Shown: positions 45,010-53,728, counted from the first letter of the stretch. The stretch: 64,000 nucleotides of DNA from Bradyrhizobium sp. G127 (GCF_021502575.1 NZ_JAKFGN010000001.1:2108001-2172000); one strand, 5' to 3'. The notes: a model not told the origin generated them from the sequence alone. Program-made: numbers and translations.

Positions 45010-46025
45010 GAGAATTCTGGGTCGCCTCGGGTCATCATCTCACCCGCCGGGCGGATCACGGCGGACTGGTTGCGACGCCTGAGTTGGTTATGGCGTATCT
45101 GGCGCGTCCTGAGTTAATGCCACCTGACGACGCCTGCGATGCCGAGCGCGGTCTGCATACTGCTCTGCTTGCCGATCCGTTTCGCCCGGTCACGAAAGCC
45201 GATATTGCCGCACTCGCAGATGCCGACGCGCGAGAGAACTGGACGTTTATGATCGCGTTCCGCGACAGGCTTCTCGCGGCCCCTTCGCTTGAGGCGGTGT
45301 ATGTGTCGTTGGCACGCAAGGGCGCGAGCGATCTGCCGCCGATCTTTCTTTCGCAATTGTGCCACCTGATCCTGCGCAACGCGCTCGATGGCTGCGACGA
45401 TCCTTATGTGCTTCGCGCTGCGGAGTTGTTTTACCGCAGCCAGAAAGCCACGATTCATGAAGGTTCGCTGCTGCTGGCCGATGCCGAAGTCGTCGAGGCA
45501 CAGCACCAGGCGCAACATGACCTTCATTCGTCGCCGTTGACCGCGATGCTTCAGCCACAGGCCATTGGAGAGATGGACGTCATGGATGACGACAACGCAT
45601 GGACCTATTGGTCGCGGTCGGATGCCCATGCGATGGCCATGAATCTCGGCGGCAATCCCCAGGCGCGTGACGGACTCTGCCGCGTCATCGAACGCTGGAT
45701 CGGTCATCTTCTGGGCGTCACCGTGAAGGTTGAGACCGTTGCATCGATCGAGGACCGCGATTGGCGCTGGTTTGTCGGCCTCGACAGTGAAGGCACCAGA
45801 ATCGGCAATGCGCTTTGGAATGGTGCTGCACCGGGAGCGGATGCAGCCGAGCGGATCGCCGCTCTGATGCGCCTGACCTTTGATGATGTCCGTTTTGTGG
45901 ATGAGCGCGTCGGGACCAGGCCGATCTATCTCATTCTGGCGATGGACGCGGAGAAGGTGGTGCGCCTGAAACCGCAGAATCTTATCGTGGGTTTGCCGCT
46001 CACGTCGGCGGCGAACGTCGCGTGA
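45006..46025 (+). CDS. DUF6352-type protein of the formate dehydrogenase accessory operon
   Basis: A 339-residue soluble protein. The opening MREFWVASGHHLTRRADHGGL and DAERGLHTALLADPFRPV resemble DUF6352 proteins. SQLCHLILRNALDGCDDPYVLRAAELFYRSQ and the acidic MDVMDDDNAWTYWSRSDAHAMAMNLGGN are further family-like stretches. Conserved histidines and cysteines (CHLILRNALDGC) might bind metal. There is no signal peptide, so action in the cytoplasm during enzyme assembly is plausible but inferred. It starts inside the stop of the DUF6505 gene. Confidence 0.65.
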   Translation: MREFWVASGHHLTRRADHGGLVATPELVMAYLARPELMPPDDACDAERGLHTALLADPFRPVTKADIAALADADARENWTFMIAFRDRLLAAPSLEAVYVSLARKGASDLPPIFLSQLCHLILRNALDGCDDPYVLRAAELFYRSQKATIHEGSLLLADAEVVEAQHQAQHDLHSSPLTAMLQPQAIGEMDVMDDDNAWTYWSRSDAHAMAMNLGGNPQARDGLCRVIERWIGHLLGVTVKVETVASIEDRDWRWFVGLDSEGTRIGNALWNGAAPGADAAERIAALMRLTFDDVRFVDERVGTRPIYLILAMDAEKVVRLKPQNLIVGLPLTSAANVA

Positions 46026-46050
46026 TTCACGTTCAACGGGAGGTTCATCC

Positions 46051-46560
46051 ATGACTGAGACGTCCCGTGAGGTTGGAGTAGTGCTGCGCCGACGCGTGAT
46101 TGATAATCCCTGGATCGACCACATGTGGTCGCCGGTAACGGTTCTCGACGATGTGCCGGCAACCGCGCCCTGGACGGTGTTGTCACAGGACGCCGATGCG
46201 ACGTTGTATTATGCCGGTCGTGCGACGATTGATCTGTTTAGCGCTGACACGGCCAACTATCGCGACAATCTCGCTGACGGCACGCCCCTTATCTGGGTCG
46301 CGCTTCGGCGTCAGGATGGCGGTGCGGAACTCGAATTGACGAAAGTGACCGCAGACCCGACCGAAGGCGAGGCGATGTTCGAAAGCGGCACCGACGTCAT
46401 CGGCACAGTTCCAATGCCGCCGGATATTGCGTCGTGGGTCGCCGCATTCGTCGATGAATTCCATGTCGAGCAGGTGTTCCACAAACGCAAGCGCGATCGG
46501 GCGAATGTCGATCGCAGACGCGGTGATGATCCATCCGGCAGTCGGAAGGACGGCGCATGA
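46051..46560 (+). CDS. DUF3305 family protein
   Basis: A 169-residue soluble protein. The sequence after the start, SREVGVVLRRRVIDNPWIDHMWSPVTVL, and WIALRRQDGG-like beta strands correspond to DUF3305. The C-terminal 25 residues are strongly basic (HKRKRDRANVDRRRGDDPSG). GGGAGG precedes the ATG. DUF3305 and DUF3306 genes almost always occur together beside formate dehydrogenase genes, so they probably assist its biogenesis. The mechanism is unknown. The stop overlaps the next start (ATGA). Confidence 0.78.
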   Translation: MTETSREVGVVLRRRVIDNPWIDHMWSPVTVLDDVPATAPWTVLSQDADATLYYAGRATIDLFSADTANYRDNLADGTPLIWVALRRQDGGAELELTKVTADPTEGEAMFESGTDVIGTVPMPPDIASWVAAFVDEFHVEQVFHKRKRDRANVDRRRGDDPSGSRKDGA

Positions 46561-47267
46561 GCCAGGACGGGAAGGATGGCGACAAGAATTTTCTGTCGCG
46601 CTGGTCGCAGCGAAAGCGGGAGGCGAAACTGCCCGAGGCCGACAGCGCGCCTGCAAAGTCGGCCGACGAGACGCAAGCTAGGCCGGCCTCGGCTGCCGAA
46701 GGCGGCGCAGAGGAAGCATTCGATCTTTCCAGCCTGCCAAAGCTGGAAGACGTCACCGAAACCACCGATATCACAGGCTTCTTGCGCAAGGGCGTGCCTG
46801 AGAGCTTGCGCAACGCGGCCCTGCGAAAGTCGTGGGCGCTGGATCCAGCGATCCGCAACTATGTCAATCCTGCGCTCGATTATGCATACGACTGGAATAC
46901 GCCCGGCGGTGTGCCCGGAAACAGCGAACTCGCTGCCGGTACTGATATCGCGAAAATGGTTCTACAGATCATGGGGAGCGATCGGGCAACACCCGGACCG
47001 GACGAATCGAACGGGCCGCGGCAGGACGGTGCGAAAGCTGCTACCGGTGGTGAAACTGAGGTTGATGCAGTGCAAAATCCTCCGCCGGAGTTGCCGCTTC
47101 AGCAAGTGAGACTGTCTCTCCCGACCGATGGTTCCATGCCCGTGCCGGCTGAATACGCCCCGTCGGATCACGTCCAGGTTGAAGACAAGCAAAGTGCAGA
47201 ATCCGATGAGTCCGGTGCACCGCAACAAGAGGTGCGACGACATGGTTCTGCAAAACCAAGGATTTAG
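46557..47267 (+). CDS. DUF3306 family protein
   Basis: A 236-residue protein. The core near residues 10-140 contains NFLSRWSQRKREAKL, FDLSSLPKLEDVTETTDITGFLRKGVPESLRNAALRKSWALDPAIRNYVNPALDYAYDWNTPGGVPG, a DUF3306 hallmark. The last 90 residues are low-complexity, acidic and variable. No membrane segment is visible. It ends the five-gene accessory run, 113 bases before the YdaS-TorD fusion gene. Confidence 0.8.
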   Translation: MSQDGKDGDKNFLSRWSQRKREAKLPEADSAPAKSADETQARPASAAEGGAEEAFDLSSLPKLEDVTETTDITGFLRKGVPESLRNAALRKSWALDPAIRNYVNPALDYAYDWNTPGGVPGNSELAAGTDIAKMVLQIMGSDRATPGPDESNGPRQDGAKAATGGETEVDAVQNPPPELPLQQVRLSLPTDGSMPVPAEYAPSDHVQVEDKQSAESDESGAPQQEVRRHGSAKPRI

Positions 47268-47314
47268 ACAAAAGTTTTTGAGACATAGGGCGAGCCTATG
47301 ATACATATTTAGAA

Positions 47315-47329
47315 CTAGAACAGTTCTAG
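47315..47329. promoter_or_regulatory. 15-base perfect palindrome upstream of the YdaS-TorD gene
   Basis: CTAGAAC-A-GTTCTAG is perfectly symmetrical and lies 52 bases before the ATG of the YdaS-TorD fusion, in an AT-rich 113-base gap. It is a good candidate operator for a dimeric helix-turn-helix protein, including the one encoded directly downstream. A TATGAT-like element lies 13 bases upstream. Confidence 0.45.
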
Positions 47330-47380
47330 CGAACAAGATGCCTTGTTTGAAGGCACGGATGGGAGAAGTCGGTTCGTACC

Positions 47381-48163
47381 ATGCGGGACGCCGGTTTAGA
47401 GCAGGCAATCAAAGCAGCAGGCGGTGTCGCGTCACTGGCGAGAGCCGTTGGCATTTCGCAGCCTTCGGTATCAGCGTGGTCGCACATTCCAGCAGAACGA
47501 GTCCTGACTATCGAGGCGCTGACCCGCGTTCCGCGTTTCATCCTTCGTCCCGATCTCTACGGATCAGCGGGGGCTGACGTGGCATCATCCAACATTGACG
47601 AAATAGATCAGCTTCGCGCCGCCGAATACGGCATGCTTTCCCTGCTGCTCGGCAAGGCGCCGGATGCGCAGACGCTGTCGCGGATTGCAACGTTCAAAGG
47701 CGATGCCTCGGATCTTGGCTTGGCCCATATTGAACTCGCCTCAGTGGCAGAGATGGATGGGCGCGACGTCAACAGGGAATTCTTCGATCTGTTCATCGGT
47801 TTGGGACGCGGCGAATTGCTGCCCTATGCGTCGTATTACCTGACCGGCTTCCTTCACGAGCGTCCGCTCGCGCGTGTTCGTGAAGATTTCGATTTGCTCG
47901 GAATCGAGCGGGCGGGGCCGTCACGCGAGCCCGAAGATCACATCGCGACCCTGCTTGAAGTTATGGCCGGTCTCGCGCGCGGCGAGTTCGATACAGACTT
48001 TGCCACGCAGGCGAGATTTTTCGAACGGCACCTCAAGCCTTGGGCAGCGCGGATGTTCGCCGATCTTGAGATGTCGCAATCGGCCAAATTCTACCGTGCG
48101 GTGGGCCGTGTCGGGCGCGTGTTTATCGAACTGGAATCAGAGGCTTTCACGTTGTCTGAGTGA
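47381..48163 (+). CDS. YdaS/Cro-type HTH fused to a TorD-family chaperone
   Basis: A 260-residue protein. Residues 1-60 (LEQAIKAAGGVASLARAVGISQPSVSAWSHIPAERVLTIEALTRVPRFILRPDLYG) are a complete YdaS/Cro-like DNA-binding domain. From about residue 72 the helical TorD/DmsD chaperone domain follows (LRAAEYGMLSLLLGKAPD, NREFFDLFIGLGRGELLPYASYYLTGFLHERPLA, EPEDHIATLLEVMAGL, FFERHLKPWAARMFADLE). TorD proteins bind Tat signal peptides and protect Mo/W apoenzymes before export. Its target is presumably the Tat-exported formate dehydrogenase encoded just downstream. The HTH suggests it may also regulate transcription. Confidence 0.82.
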   Translation: MRDAGLEQAIKAAGGVASLARAVGISQPSVSAWSHIPAERVLTIEALTRVPRFILRPDLYGSAGADVASSNIDEIDQLRAAEYGMLSLLLGKAPDAQTLSRIATFKGDASDLGLAHIELASVAEMDGRDVNREFFDLFIGLGRGELLPYASYYLTGFLHERPLARVREDFDLLGIERAGPSREPEDHIATLLEVMAGLARGEFDTDFATQARFFERHLKPWAARMFADLEMSQSAKFYRAVGRVGRVFIELESEAFTLSE

Positions 48164-48202
48164 TGCGGACAGCAAAACGGAATCGACTGGAAGGAGATCG
48201 CG

Positions 48203-48439
48203 ATGAGCAAGCCGTCCAAGAGCAAGGCACCCGCTGGCGAAAGCAAAGTGCGGGACGCTAAGGGCCTCGATCGCCGGCGCTTTTTCATGATGGGCGGATC
48301 GGCGGTCGCTGCCGCCGCGATTGTGCCGGTCGCGAGCAGCGAGGCTGAAGCTGACGAGTCGCAGGCCGAGCGCGTCAAGGCGCGTTACAAGGCGGATTCG
48401 CCGGACGTCAAAAATTACTATCGCGTCAACCGTTACTGA
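48203..48439 (+). CDS. Small Tat-signal protein of formate dehydrogenase operons
   Basis: A 78-residue protein with a twin-arginine signal (DRRRFFMMGGSAVAAAAIV) and a short, charged mature part ending NYYRVNRY. This matches the formate-dehydrogenase-region Tat target family (TIGR02811), encoded immediately before the alpha subunit in many proteobacteria. Its role is not known to me. It may be a small periplasmic or membrane-anchored subunit. AAGGAG precedes the ATG. Confidence 0.82.
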   Translation: MSKPSKSKAPAGESKVRDAKGLDRRRFFMMGGSAVAAAAIVPVASSEAEADESQAERVKARYKADSPDVKNYYRVNRY

Positions 48440-48452
48440 TGGAAGCACGCAC

Positions 48453-51419
48453 ATGTTGATCAGGCGAAAAGAAGGATCGGCCGGCAGGGCGCGGTTGCAA
48501 GGCATCGCGGCTGGCTTGGCTTCAGGCATTCTCGATCGACGAACATTCCTGCGCCGCTCGGGTCTGGTGGCGGGTGCGGGGGCTGCTATCGGATTGTCGT
48601 CGCTTGGATCGGTGCGCAAGGCGCAGGCCGGTCCGAAGATTGTCGGCGCGCCTACCGAAGTTAAAAAGAACATCTGTACGCATTGCTCGGTTGGCTGCAC
48701 GGTCATCGCCGAAGTTCAGAACGGCGTTTGGGTTGGCCAGGAGCCGGCATGGGATAGCCCGATCAATCGCGGTTCTCACTGCGCCAAAGGCGCGTCCGTG
48801 CGCGAGCTGGTACACGGCGACCGCCGGCTGAAGTACCCGATGAAACTGGTCAATGGCGAGTGGCAGAAGATCGCCTGGGATCAGGCGATCAATGAGATCG
48901 GCGACAAGATGCTCGAGATCCGCGCCAAGTCGGGTGCGGACTCCGTCTACCTTCTCGGGTCGGCGAAATTTTCCAACGAAGGCGGCTATCTGTTCCGCAA
49001 GTTCGCCGCGTTTTGGGGCACCAATTCGATCGACCATCAGGCGCGTATCTGTCACTCGACGACGGTCGCCGGCGTAGCCAACACATGGGGCTACGGCGCC
49101 ATGACCAACTCCTATAACGACATTCGTAATTCGAAGACGATTGTCTTCATGGGATCGAACGCGGCCGAAGCGCATCCGGTGTCGTTGCAGCACATTCTCA
49201 CCGGCAAGGAAATCAATCGCGCCAACGTGTTCGTTCTGGACCCCCGGTTCACGCGCACGGCCGCCCATGCGACGGAGTATGTCCGGTTCCGCAGCGGCAC
49301 CGACATCGCGGTGATATGGGGCATGCTGCACCATATCTTCGCCAACGGCTGGGAAGACAAGGAATTCATTGCGCAACGCGTTTACGGCATGGATCAGATC
49401 CGAGCCGAAGTCGCGAAATGGACGCCGGAGGAAGTCGAGCGGGTCACCGGCATTCCCGGCGAACAGGTCAAGAAGGTCGCCGAGACCTTCGCGAAGGTGC
49501 GGCCCGCCACGTTCATCTGGTGTATGGGCGGTACGCAGCACACTGTCGGGACCGCGAACGTTCGCGCCTATTGCAACCTGCTTCTCGCCACCGGCAACGT
49601 CGGCGTGTTCGGAGGCGGGGCCAACATTTTCCGCGGCCACTGCAACGTGCAGGGCGCAACCGATATCGGTCTCGATATTACGTCGCTGCCGCTCTACTAC
49701 GGCCTGGTCGAAGGTGCCTGGAAGCACTGGGCCCGCGTCTGGGAGGTCGACTACGATTATCTGCAATCGCGTTTTGATGAGGTGCCTGCGAAGGCCGGTC
49801 GTCCCGCCCGCACGCGCAAGCAGAATATGGAACTGCCGGGCATTCCGTGGACGCGCTGGTTTGATGCGACGCTTGCCAGCCCGGACGATGTCGATCAGCG
49901 CGACACCGTGAAGGGCGTGTTCATCATGGGCCACGGTGGCAACACTGTGCCGCGCATGACCGAAATGGTGAAGGGGATCGAGAAGCTCGAACTGTTGGTG
50001 GTCGCCGATCCGCACCCGACGACGTTTGCCGCGATCTCTGACCGCAAGAATGGCACCTATTTGTTGCCTGCCTGCACACAATTCGAGACATCTGGTTCAC
50101 GCACCGCCTCCAACCGGTCACTTCAGTGGGGTGAGCAGATCGTCAAGCCGATTTTCGAATCGAAGGACGATTACGAAATCATCTACAGAATGGCCACGAA
50201 GCTCGGTTTCGCCGAGCCGATGTTCAAGAACATCAAGGTGGAAAACAATCGTCCCGTTCCGGAAGACGTGCTGCGAGAGATCAATCGCGGTGGCTTCTCG
50301 ACGGGCTATTCAGGCCAGTCGCCGGAGCGCCTGAAGACGCACATGAAGAACCAGGGCAAGTTCGACCTGGTGACACTGCGTGCGAAGGCCGACGAGCCGG
50401 AGATTGGCGGCGACTACTACGGCCTGCCATGGCCGTGCTGGGGCACGCCGCAGATCAAACATCCGGGAACGCATACGCTATACAACACCAATCTTCATGC
50501 CAAGGACGGCGGCGGCACATTCCGCGCGCGCTTCGGTGTTGTGTACGAAGAGAAGCAGCCGGACGGTTCGGTGAAGAACGTCAATCTTCTGGCGGAAGGC
50601 TCCTACAGCAAGGGCTCTGAACTGACCGACGGCTATCCGGAGTTTACCTATGGCGTGTTGAAGAAGCTCGGCTGGGACAAGGATCTCACCGAAGCTGAAC
50701 TCGCCACCATCAACAAGATTGGTGGCAACAATCCTGACGGTGTTGGCTGGGCGGTCGATCTGTCCGGCGGCATCATCCGGGTCACGCTGGAGCATGGTGT
50801 GATGGCTTACGGCAACGGCAAGGCGCGCGCGGTGGCGTGGAATCTTCCGGATCCCGTCCCGGTTCATCGTGAGCCGATTTACACGGCGCGTCCGGAACTG
50901 GTCTCCAAGTATCCGACCCGTCCAGACGGACGTCAGTTCCGCATGGCCAATCTCGGCTTCTCGATTCAGAAGGCGGCGGTGGACAAGGGGCTTGCGAAGC
51001 AATTCCCGATCATCCTGACCTCCGGCCGTCTGGTTGAATACGAGGGCGGCGGCGAAGAAACACGTTCGAACCGATGGCTTGCCGAATTGCAGCAGGACAT
51101 GTTCGTCGAGGTCAATACGTCCGACGCCGCCGAGCGCGGCATCAAGGATGGCGGCTGGGTGTGGGTGACCGGCCCGGAAAACGGCTCGAAGGCGCGGGTC
51201 AAGGCGCTTGTCACAGATCGCGTGGGCAAGGGCGTGGCGTTTATGCCCTTCCATTTCGCGGGCTGGTTCCAGGGTGTCGATCAGCGCGGCAACTATCCGA
51301 AGGGGGCCGATCCGATCGTGCTTGGCGAAAGCGTGAACACGATCACGTCCTATGGCTACGATCCGGTCACAGGTATGCACGAGGGTAAAGTCACCCTCTG
51401 CCAGATCCAGACGGCGTGA
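48453..51419 (+). CDS. fdhA: Periplasmic formate dehydrogenase alpha subunit (Cys type)
   Basis: The ATG giving MLIRRKEGSAGRARLQG is chosen (988 residues). The Tat motif is DRRTFLRRSGLVAG. The N-terminal 4Fe-4S ligands lie in CTHCSVGCTV with a later cysteine in HCAKGASV. The active-site pair is C200-H201 in ARICHSTTVAG, so cysteine replaces selenocysteine. It oxidises formate to CO2 on a bis-MGD cofactor holding Mo or W, facing the periplasm, and passes electrons to FdhB. The long frame is intact. Confidence 0.94.
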   Translation: MLIRRKEGSAGRARLQGIAAGLASGILDRRTFLRRSGLVAGAGAAIGLSSLGSVRKAQAGPKIVGAPTEVKKNICTHCSVGCTVIAEVQNGVWVGQEPAWDSPINRGSHCAKGASVRELVHGDRRLKYPMKLVNGEWQKIAWDQAINEIGDKMLEIRAKSGADSVYLLGSAKFSNEGGYLFRKFAAFWGTNSIDHQARICHSTTVAGVANTWGYGAMTNSYNDIRNSKTIVFMGSNAAEAHPVSLQHILTGKEINRANVFVLDPRFTRTAAHATEYVRFRSGTDIAVIWGMLHHIFANGWEDKEFIAQRVYGMDQIRAEVAKWTPEEVERVTGIPGEQVKKVAETFAKVRPATFIWCMGGTQHTVGTANVRAYCNLLLATGNVGVFGGGANIFRGHCNVQGATDIGLDITSLPLYYGLVEGAWKHWARVWEVDYDYLQSRFDEVPAKAGRPARTRKQNMELPGIPWTRWFDATLASPDDVDQRDTVKGVFIMGHGGNTVPRMTEMVKGIEKLELLVVADPHPTTFAAISDRKNGTYLLPACTQFETSGSRTASNRSLQWGEQIVKPIFESKDDYEIIYRMATKLGFAEPMFKNIKVENNRPVPEDVLREINRGGFSTGYSGQSPERLKTHMKNQGKFDLVTLRAKADEPEIGGDYYGLPWPCWGTPQIKHPGTHTLYNTNLHAKDGGGTFRARFGVVYEEKQPDGSVKNVNLLAEGSYSKGSELTDGYPEFTYGVLKKLGWDKDLTEAELATINKIGGNNPDGVGWAVDLSGGIIRVTLEHGVMAYGNGKARAVAWNLPDPVPVHREPIYTARPELVSKYPTRPDGRQFRMANLGFSIQKAAVDKGLAKQFPIILTSGRLVEYEGGGEETRSNRWLAELQQDMFVEVNTSDAAERGIKDGGWVWVTGPENGSKARVKALVTDRVGKGVAFMPFHFAGWFQGVDQRGNYPKGADPIVLGESVNTITSYGYDPVTGMHEGKVTLCQIQTA

Positions 51420-51432
51420 GGGGAGAATAGAG

Positions 51433-52029
51433 ATGGCTCGCGTCAAATTTCTTTGTGATGCCGACCGTTGCATTGAGTGCAACGCCTGTGTGACGGCCTG
51501 CAAGAACGAACATGAAGTGCCGTGGGGCATCAATCGCCGCCGCGTCGTCACGATCAATGACGGCAAACCCGGCGAACGCTCGGTGTCGATGGCCTGCATG
51601 CACTGTACGGATGCGCCGTGCGCGGCGGTTTGCCCGGTGTCTTGTTTCTACACCACGGCAGACGGCGTTGTTCTTCATTCGAAGGATCTCTGTATCGGTT
51701 GCGGATATTGCTTCTATGCGTGTCCGTTCGGTGCGCCTCAGTATCCAAAGGTCGGAAATTTTGGTTCGCGCGGCAAGATGGACAAATGCACCTATTGCGC
51801 GGGCGGTCCGGAAGCGGACTCCACGCCGGCCGAGTATGCCAAGTACGGCGCTAACCGTCTTGCCGAAGGCAAGCTGCCGATCTGCGCCGAGATGTGTTCG
51901 ACAAAATCGCTGCTTGCAGGTGACGGCGCCATCATCGCCGAAATCTACAAGGAGCGAGTGATGAAGCGTGGTTACGGTTCGGGCATGTGGGGCTGGAAGA
52001 CGGCCTACAGCGATTCACCGACCGGCTAA
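51433..52029 (+). CDS. fdhB: Formate dehydrogenase beta (4Fe-4S) subunit
   Basis: A 198-residue ferredoxin-like protein with four cluster-binding groups: CIECNACVTACKN, CMHCTDAPCAAVCPVSC, CIGCGYCFYACPFG, and CTYCAGG plus CAEMC. It relays electrons from FdhA to the cytochrome subunit. It has no Tat signal and is likely to be exported bound to FdhA. Unlike FdnH or FdoH of E. coli it lacks a C-terminal membrane helix. The start is 13 bases after the fdhA stop. Confidence 0.93.
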   Translation: MARVKFLCDADRCIECNACVTACKNEHEVPWGINRRRVVTINDGKPGERSVSMACMHCTDAPCAAVCPVSCFYTTADGVVLHSKDLCIGCGYCFYACPFGAPQYPKVGNFGSRGKMDKCTYCAGGPEADSTPAEYAKYGANRLAEGKLPICAEMCSTKSLLAGDGAIIAEIYKERVMKRGYGSGMWGWKTAYSDSPTG

Positions 52030-52106
52030 GCGAGCGTCGGGAGCCGCTCGCGGTCTTCGACAGCATGCTCGTGTCATTCTTGAATGGAAACTGGAAGGTC
52101 GTGCCG

Positions 52107-53111
52107 ATGTCGATCTCGCTCTCAACCCTTAGGGCTGTATGTGCCGTCATTGCGCTATTGTTTGTCGCACAACCGGCATTCGCGCAGCTGTCCTTTAAAC
52201 CCACCGCCGATGCCGTGCATGAAGATCAGCTTCTTAAGGCGCTCAAGGAAGGTGACAAGATCACGGGCCGGATCACGATTCCGGATCCGATGGCGTCGAG
52301 CCTGATCCAGCCCGCGGGAAAAGACTGGCGTGATTTTCAGCGCAGCAAGCTCCCTATCATTGGTGGTGTCGTCATCATCGGAATGCTTGCGCTGCTCGCT
52401 ATCTTCCTGATGATAAGAGGCCGCATTCGGGTCGAGCAGGGTTTGTCCGGCGCCAAGATTCTCCGCTTCGCCAGCTTCGAGCGGTTTACGCATTGGTTGA
52501 CAGCGAGTTGTTTCATCCTGCTCGCGCTGTCGGGGCTTAACATCAGTTTCGGACGCGCACTGATCCTGCCGATTTTTGGCGCGCAATCATTCTCTACGCT
52601 GACCGCGTGGGGGAAGATGGCGCACAACTACCTCGCGTTCCCGTTCATGCTGGGCCTCGTGATTATGTTCCTGATCTGGGTCAAGGATAACATTCCCGGG
52701 AAGCTCGATCTCGTATGGATCAGGAAGGGCGGCGGCCTTCTGAAGCACGGCGAACATCCGCCGGCCAAGCGCTTCAATGCAGGTCAGAAGGGTATCTTCT
52801 GGATCGTGATGATCGGCGGCTTTCTGATGTCCCTGTCCGGCTGGTTCCTGTTGTTTCCCTATATCCCGGCCAATGTTACGGCTCTGCAGTTCTGGACGGT
52901 CATCCACGCTGTGATTGCTATGCTCTTTATCGCGGCAATGCTCGCCCACATCTACATCGGCTCGATCGGTATGGAAGGGGCCTTTGATGCGATGGGGACC
53001 GGAGAAGTAGATATTAACTGGGCCAAGGAGCATCACGCGCTCTGGGTCGCGGAGGAGCAGGCCAAGGGTCATGTGCCTGCCGGCAATCCGCGGGCCATGC
53101 CCGCAGAATAA
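52107..53111 (+). CDS. fdhC: Formate dehydrogenase gamma subunit, cytochrome b556
   Basis: The ATG preceded by GGAAGG is chosen (334 residues). A signal-like N-terminus (VAQPAFAQ) and a roughly 80-residue hydrophilic segment precede four membrane helices. Probable heme-b histidines lie in RFTHWLTASCFILLALSG, KMAHNYLAF and TVIHAVIAMLFIAAMLAHIYIG. It anchors the enzyme and reduces quinone. The long N-terminal periplasmic stretch is typical of this alphaproteobacterial form. The stop is followed by a strong hairpin. Confidence 0.9.
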   Translation: MSISLSTLRAVCAVIALLFVAQPAFAQLSFKPTADAVHEDQLLKALKEGDKITGRITIPDPMASSLIQPAGKDWRDFQRSKLPIIGGVVIIGMLALLAIFLMIRGRIRVEQGLSGAKILRFASFERFTHWLTASCFILLALSGLNISFGRALILPIFGAQSFSTLTAWGKMAHNYLAFPFMLGLVIMFLIWVKDNIPGKLDLVWIRKGGGLLKHGEHPPAKRFNAGQKGIFWIVMIGGFLMSLSGWFLLFPYIPANVTALQFWTVIHAVIAMLFIAAMLAHIYIGSIGMEGAFDAMGTGEVDINWAKEHHALWVAEEQAKGHVPAGNPRAMPAE

Positions 53112-53143
53112 TTGAAGCTTTCGACCAGACGCATATCCCTATA

Positions 53144-53179
53144 AAGGGGACTGTCCAGCATGGCTGGACAGTCCCTTTG
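53144..53179. terminator. Strong hairpin between fdhC and mobB
   Basis: AAAGGGGACTGTCCAGC (53144-53160) pairs with GCTGGACAGTCCCTTT (53164-53179) over an ATG loop, a 16-base-pair stem with one bulged G. The flanks carry short A and T runs, so it can terminate the fdhABC transcript or work in both directions. It separates the enzyme operon from mobB-moeA. Confidence 0.75.
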
Positions 53180-53195
53180 AGTTTCGGAGCGCGAC

Positions 53196-53723
53196 ATGAG
53201 GGTGATAGGTCTCTCGGGATGGAGCGGGGCAGGAAAGACGACGCTGCTTGCCCGCCTTATTCCGCATCTGACCGCCAAGGGCCTGCTTGTGTCTACGATG
53301 AAGCATGCCCACAGTAATTTCGATGTCGATGTTCCCGGTAAGGATTCCTGGCTACATCGGCAAGCCGGAGCCACCGAGGTTCTGGTTTCCTCGGGACGCC
53401 GCTGGGCCTTGATGCACGAATTGCGGGGGGCGCCGGAGCCGCCATTCGCCGAGTTGCTGCTGAAGATGTCGCGGGTCGATATCCTGATCGTTGAGGGGTT
53501 CAAGGCTAATCCGCATCCCAAGATCGAAGTCCATCGCGCCGCGAATGGCAAGCCGCTGATGTTTCCGAATGATTCAACCATCATCGGTGTGACGGCCGAT
53601 ATTCCGGTTGAAACCGCGTTGCCCTTTGCGTATCTCGACGACATCCCGGCTATCGCACAAATGATAAGCGCGTTAGCGGTGAGGATCGAGGACGTCCTTG
53701 CGCATGAGGCCGCAGGAGCCTGA
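53196..53723 (+). CDS. mobB: Molybdopterin-guanine dinucleotide biosynthesis protein MobB
   Basis: A 175-residue P-loop GTPase with Walker A GWSGAGKTTLLARLI, STMKHAHSNFDVDVPGKDSWLHRQAG, and IVEGFKANPHPKIEVHRA. MobB helps MobA convert the cofactor to its guanine dinucleotide form. It starts 17 bases after the hairpin and is followed by moeA after five bases, so the two form a small operon. Confidence 0.92.
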   Translation: MRVIGLSGWSGAGKTTLLARLIPHLTAKGLLVSTMKHAHSNFDVDVPGKDSWLHRQAGATEVLVSSGRRWALMHELRGAPEPPFAELLLKMSRVDILIVEGFKANPHPKIEVHRAANGKPLMFPNDSTIIGVTADIPVETALPFAYLDDIPAIAQMISALAVRIEDVLAHEAAGA

Positions 53724-53728
53724 CTGCA

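Noticed and set aside
49041-49061. Selenocysteine in the periplasmic formate dehydrogenase
   Set aside because: The active-site codon at 49050-49052 is TGT (cysteine), not TGA. The NAD-linked enzyme also has TGT at 58938-58940.
48522-50081. Minus-strand open frame of 519 codons opposite fdhA
   Set aside because: The plus strand encodes an unambiguous formate dehydrogenase alpha subunit. The antisense frame has no family pattern.
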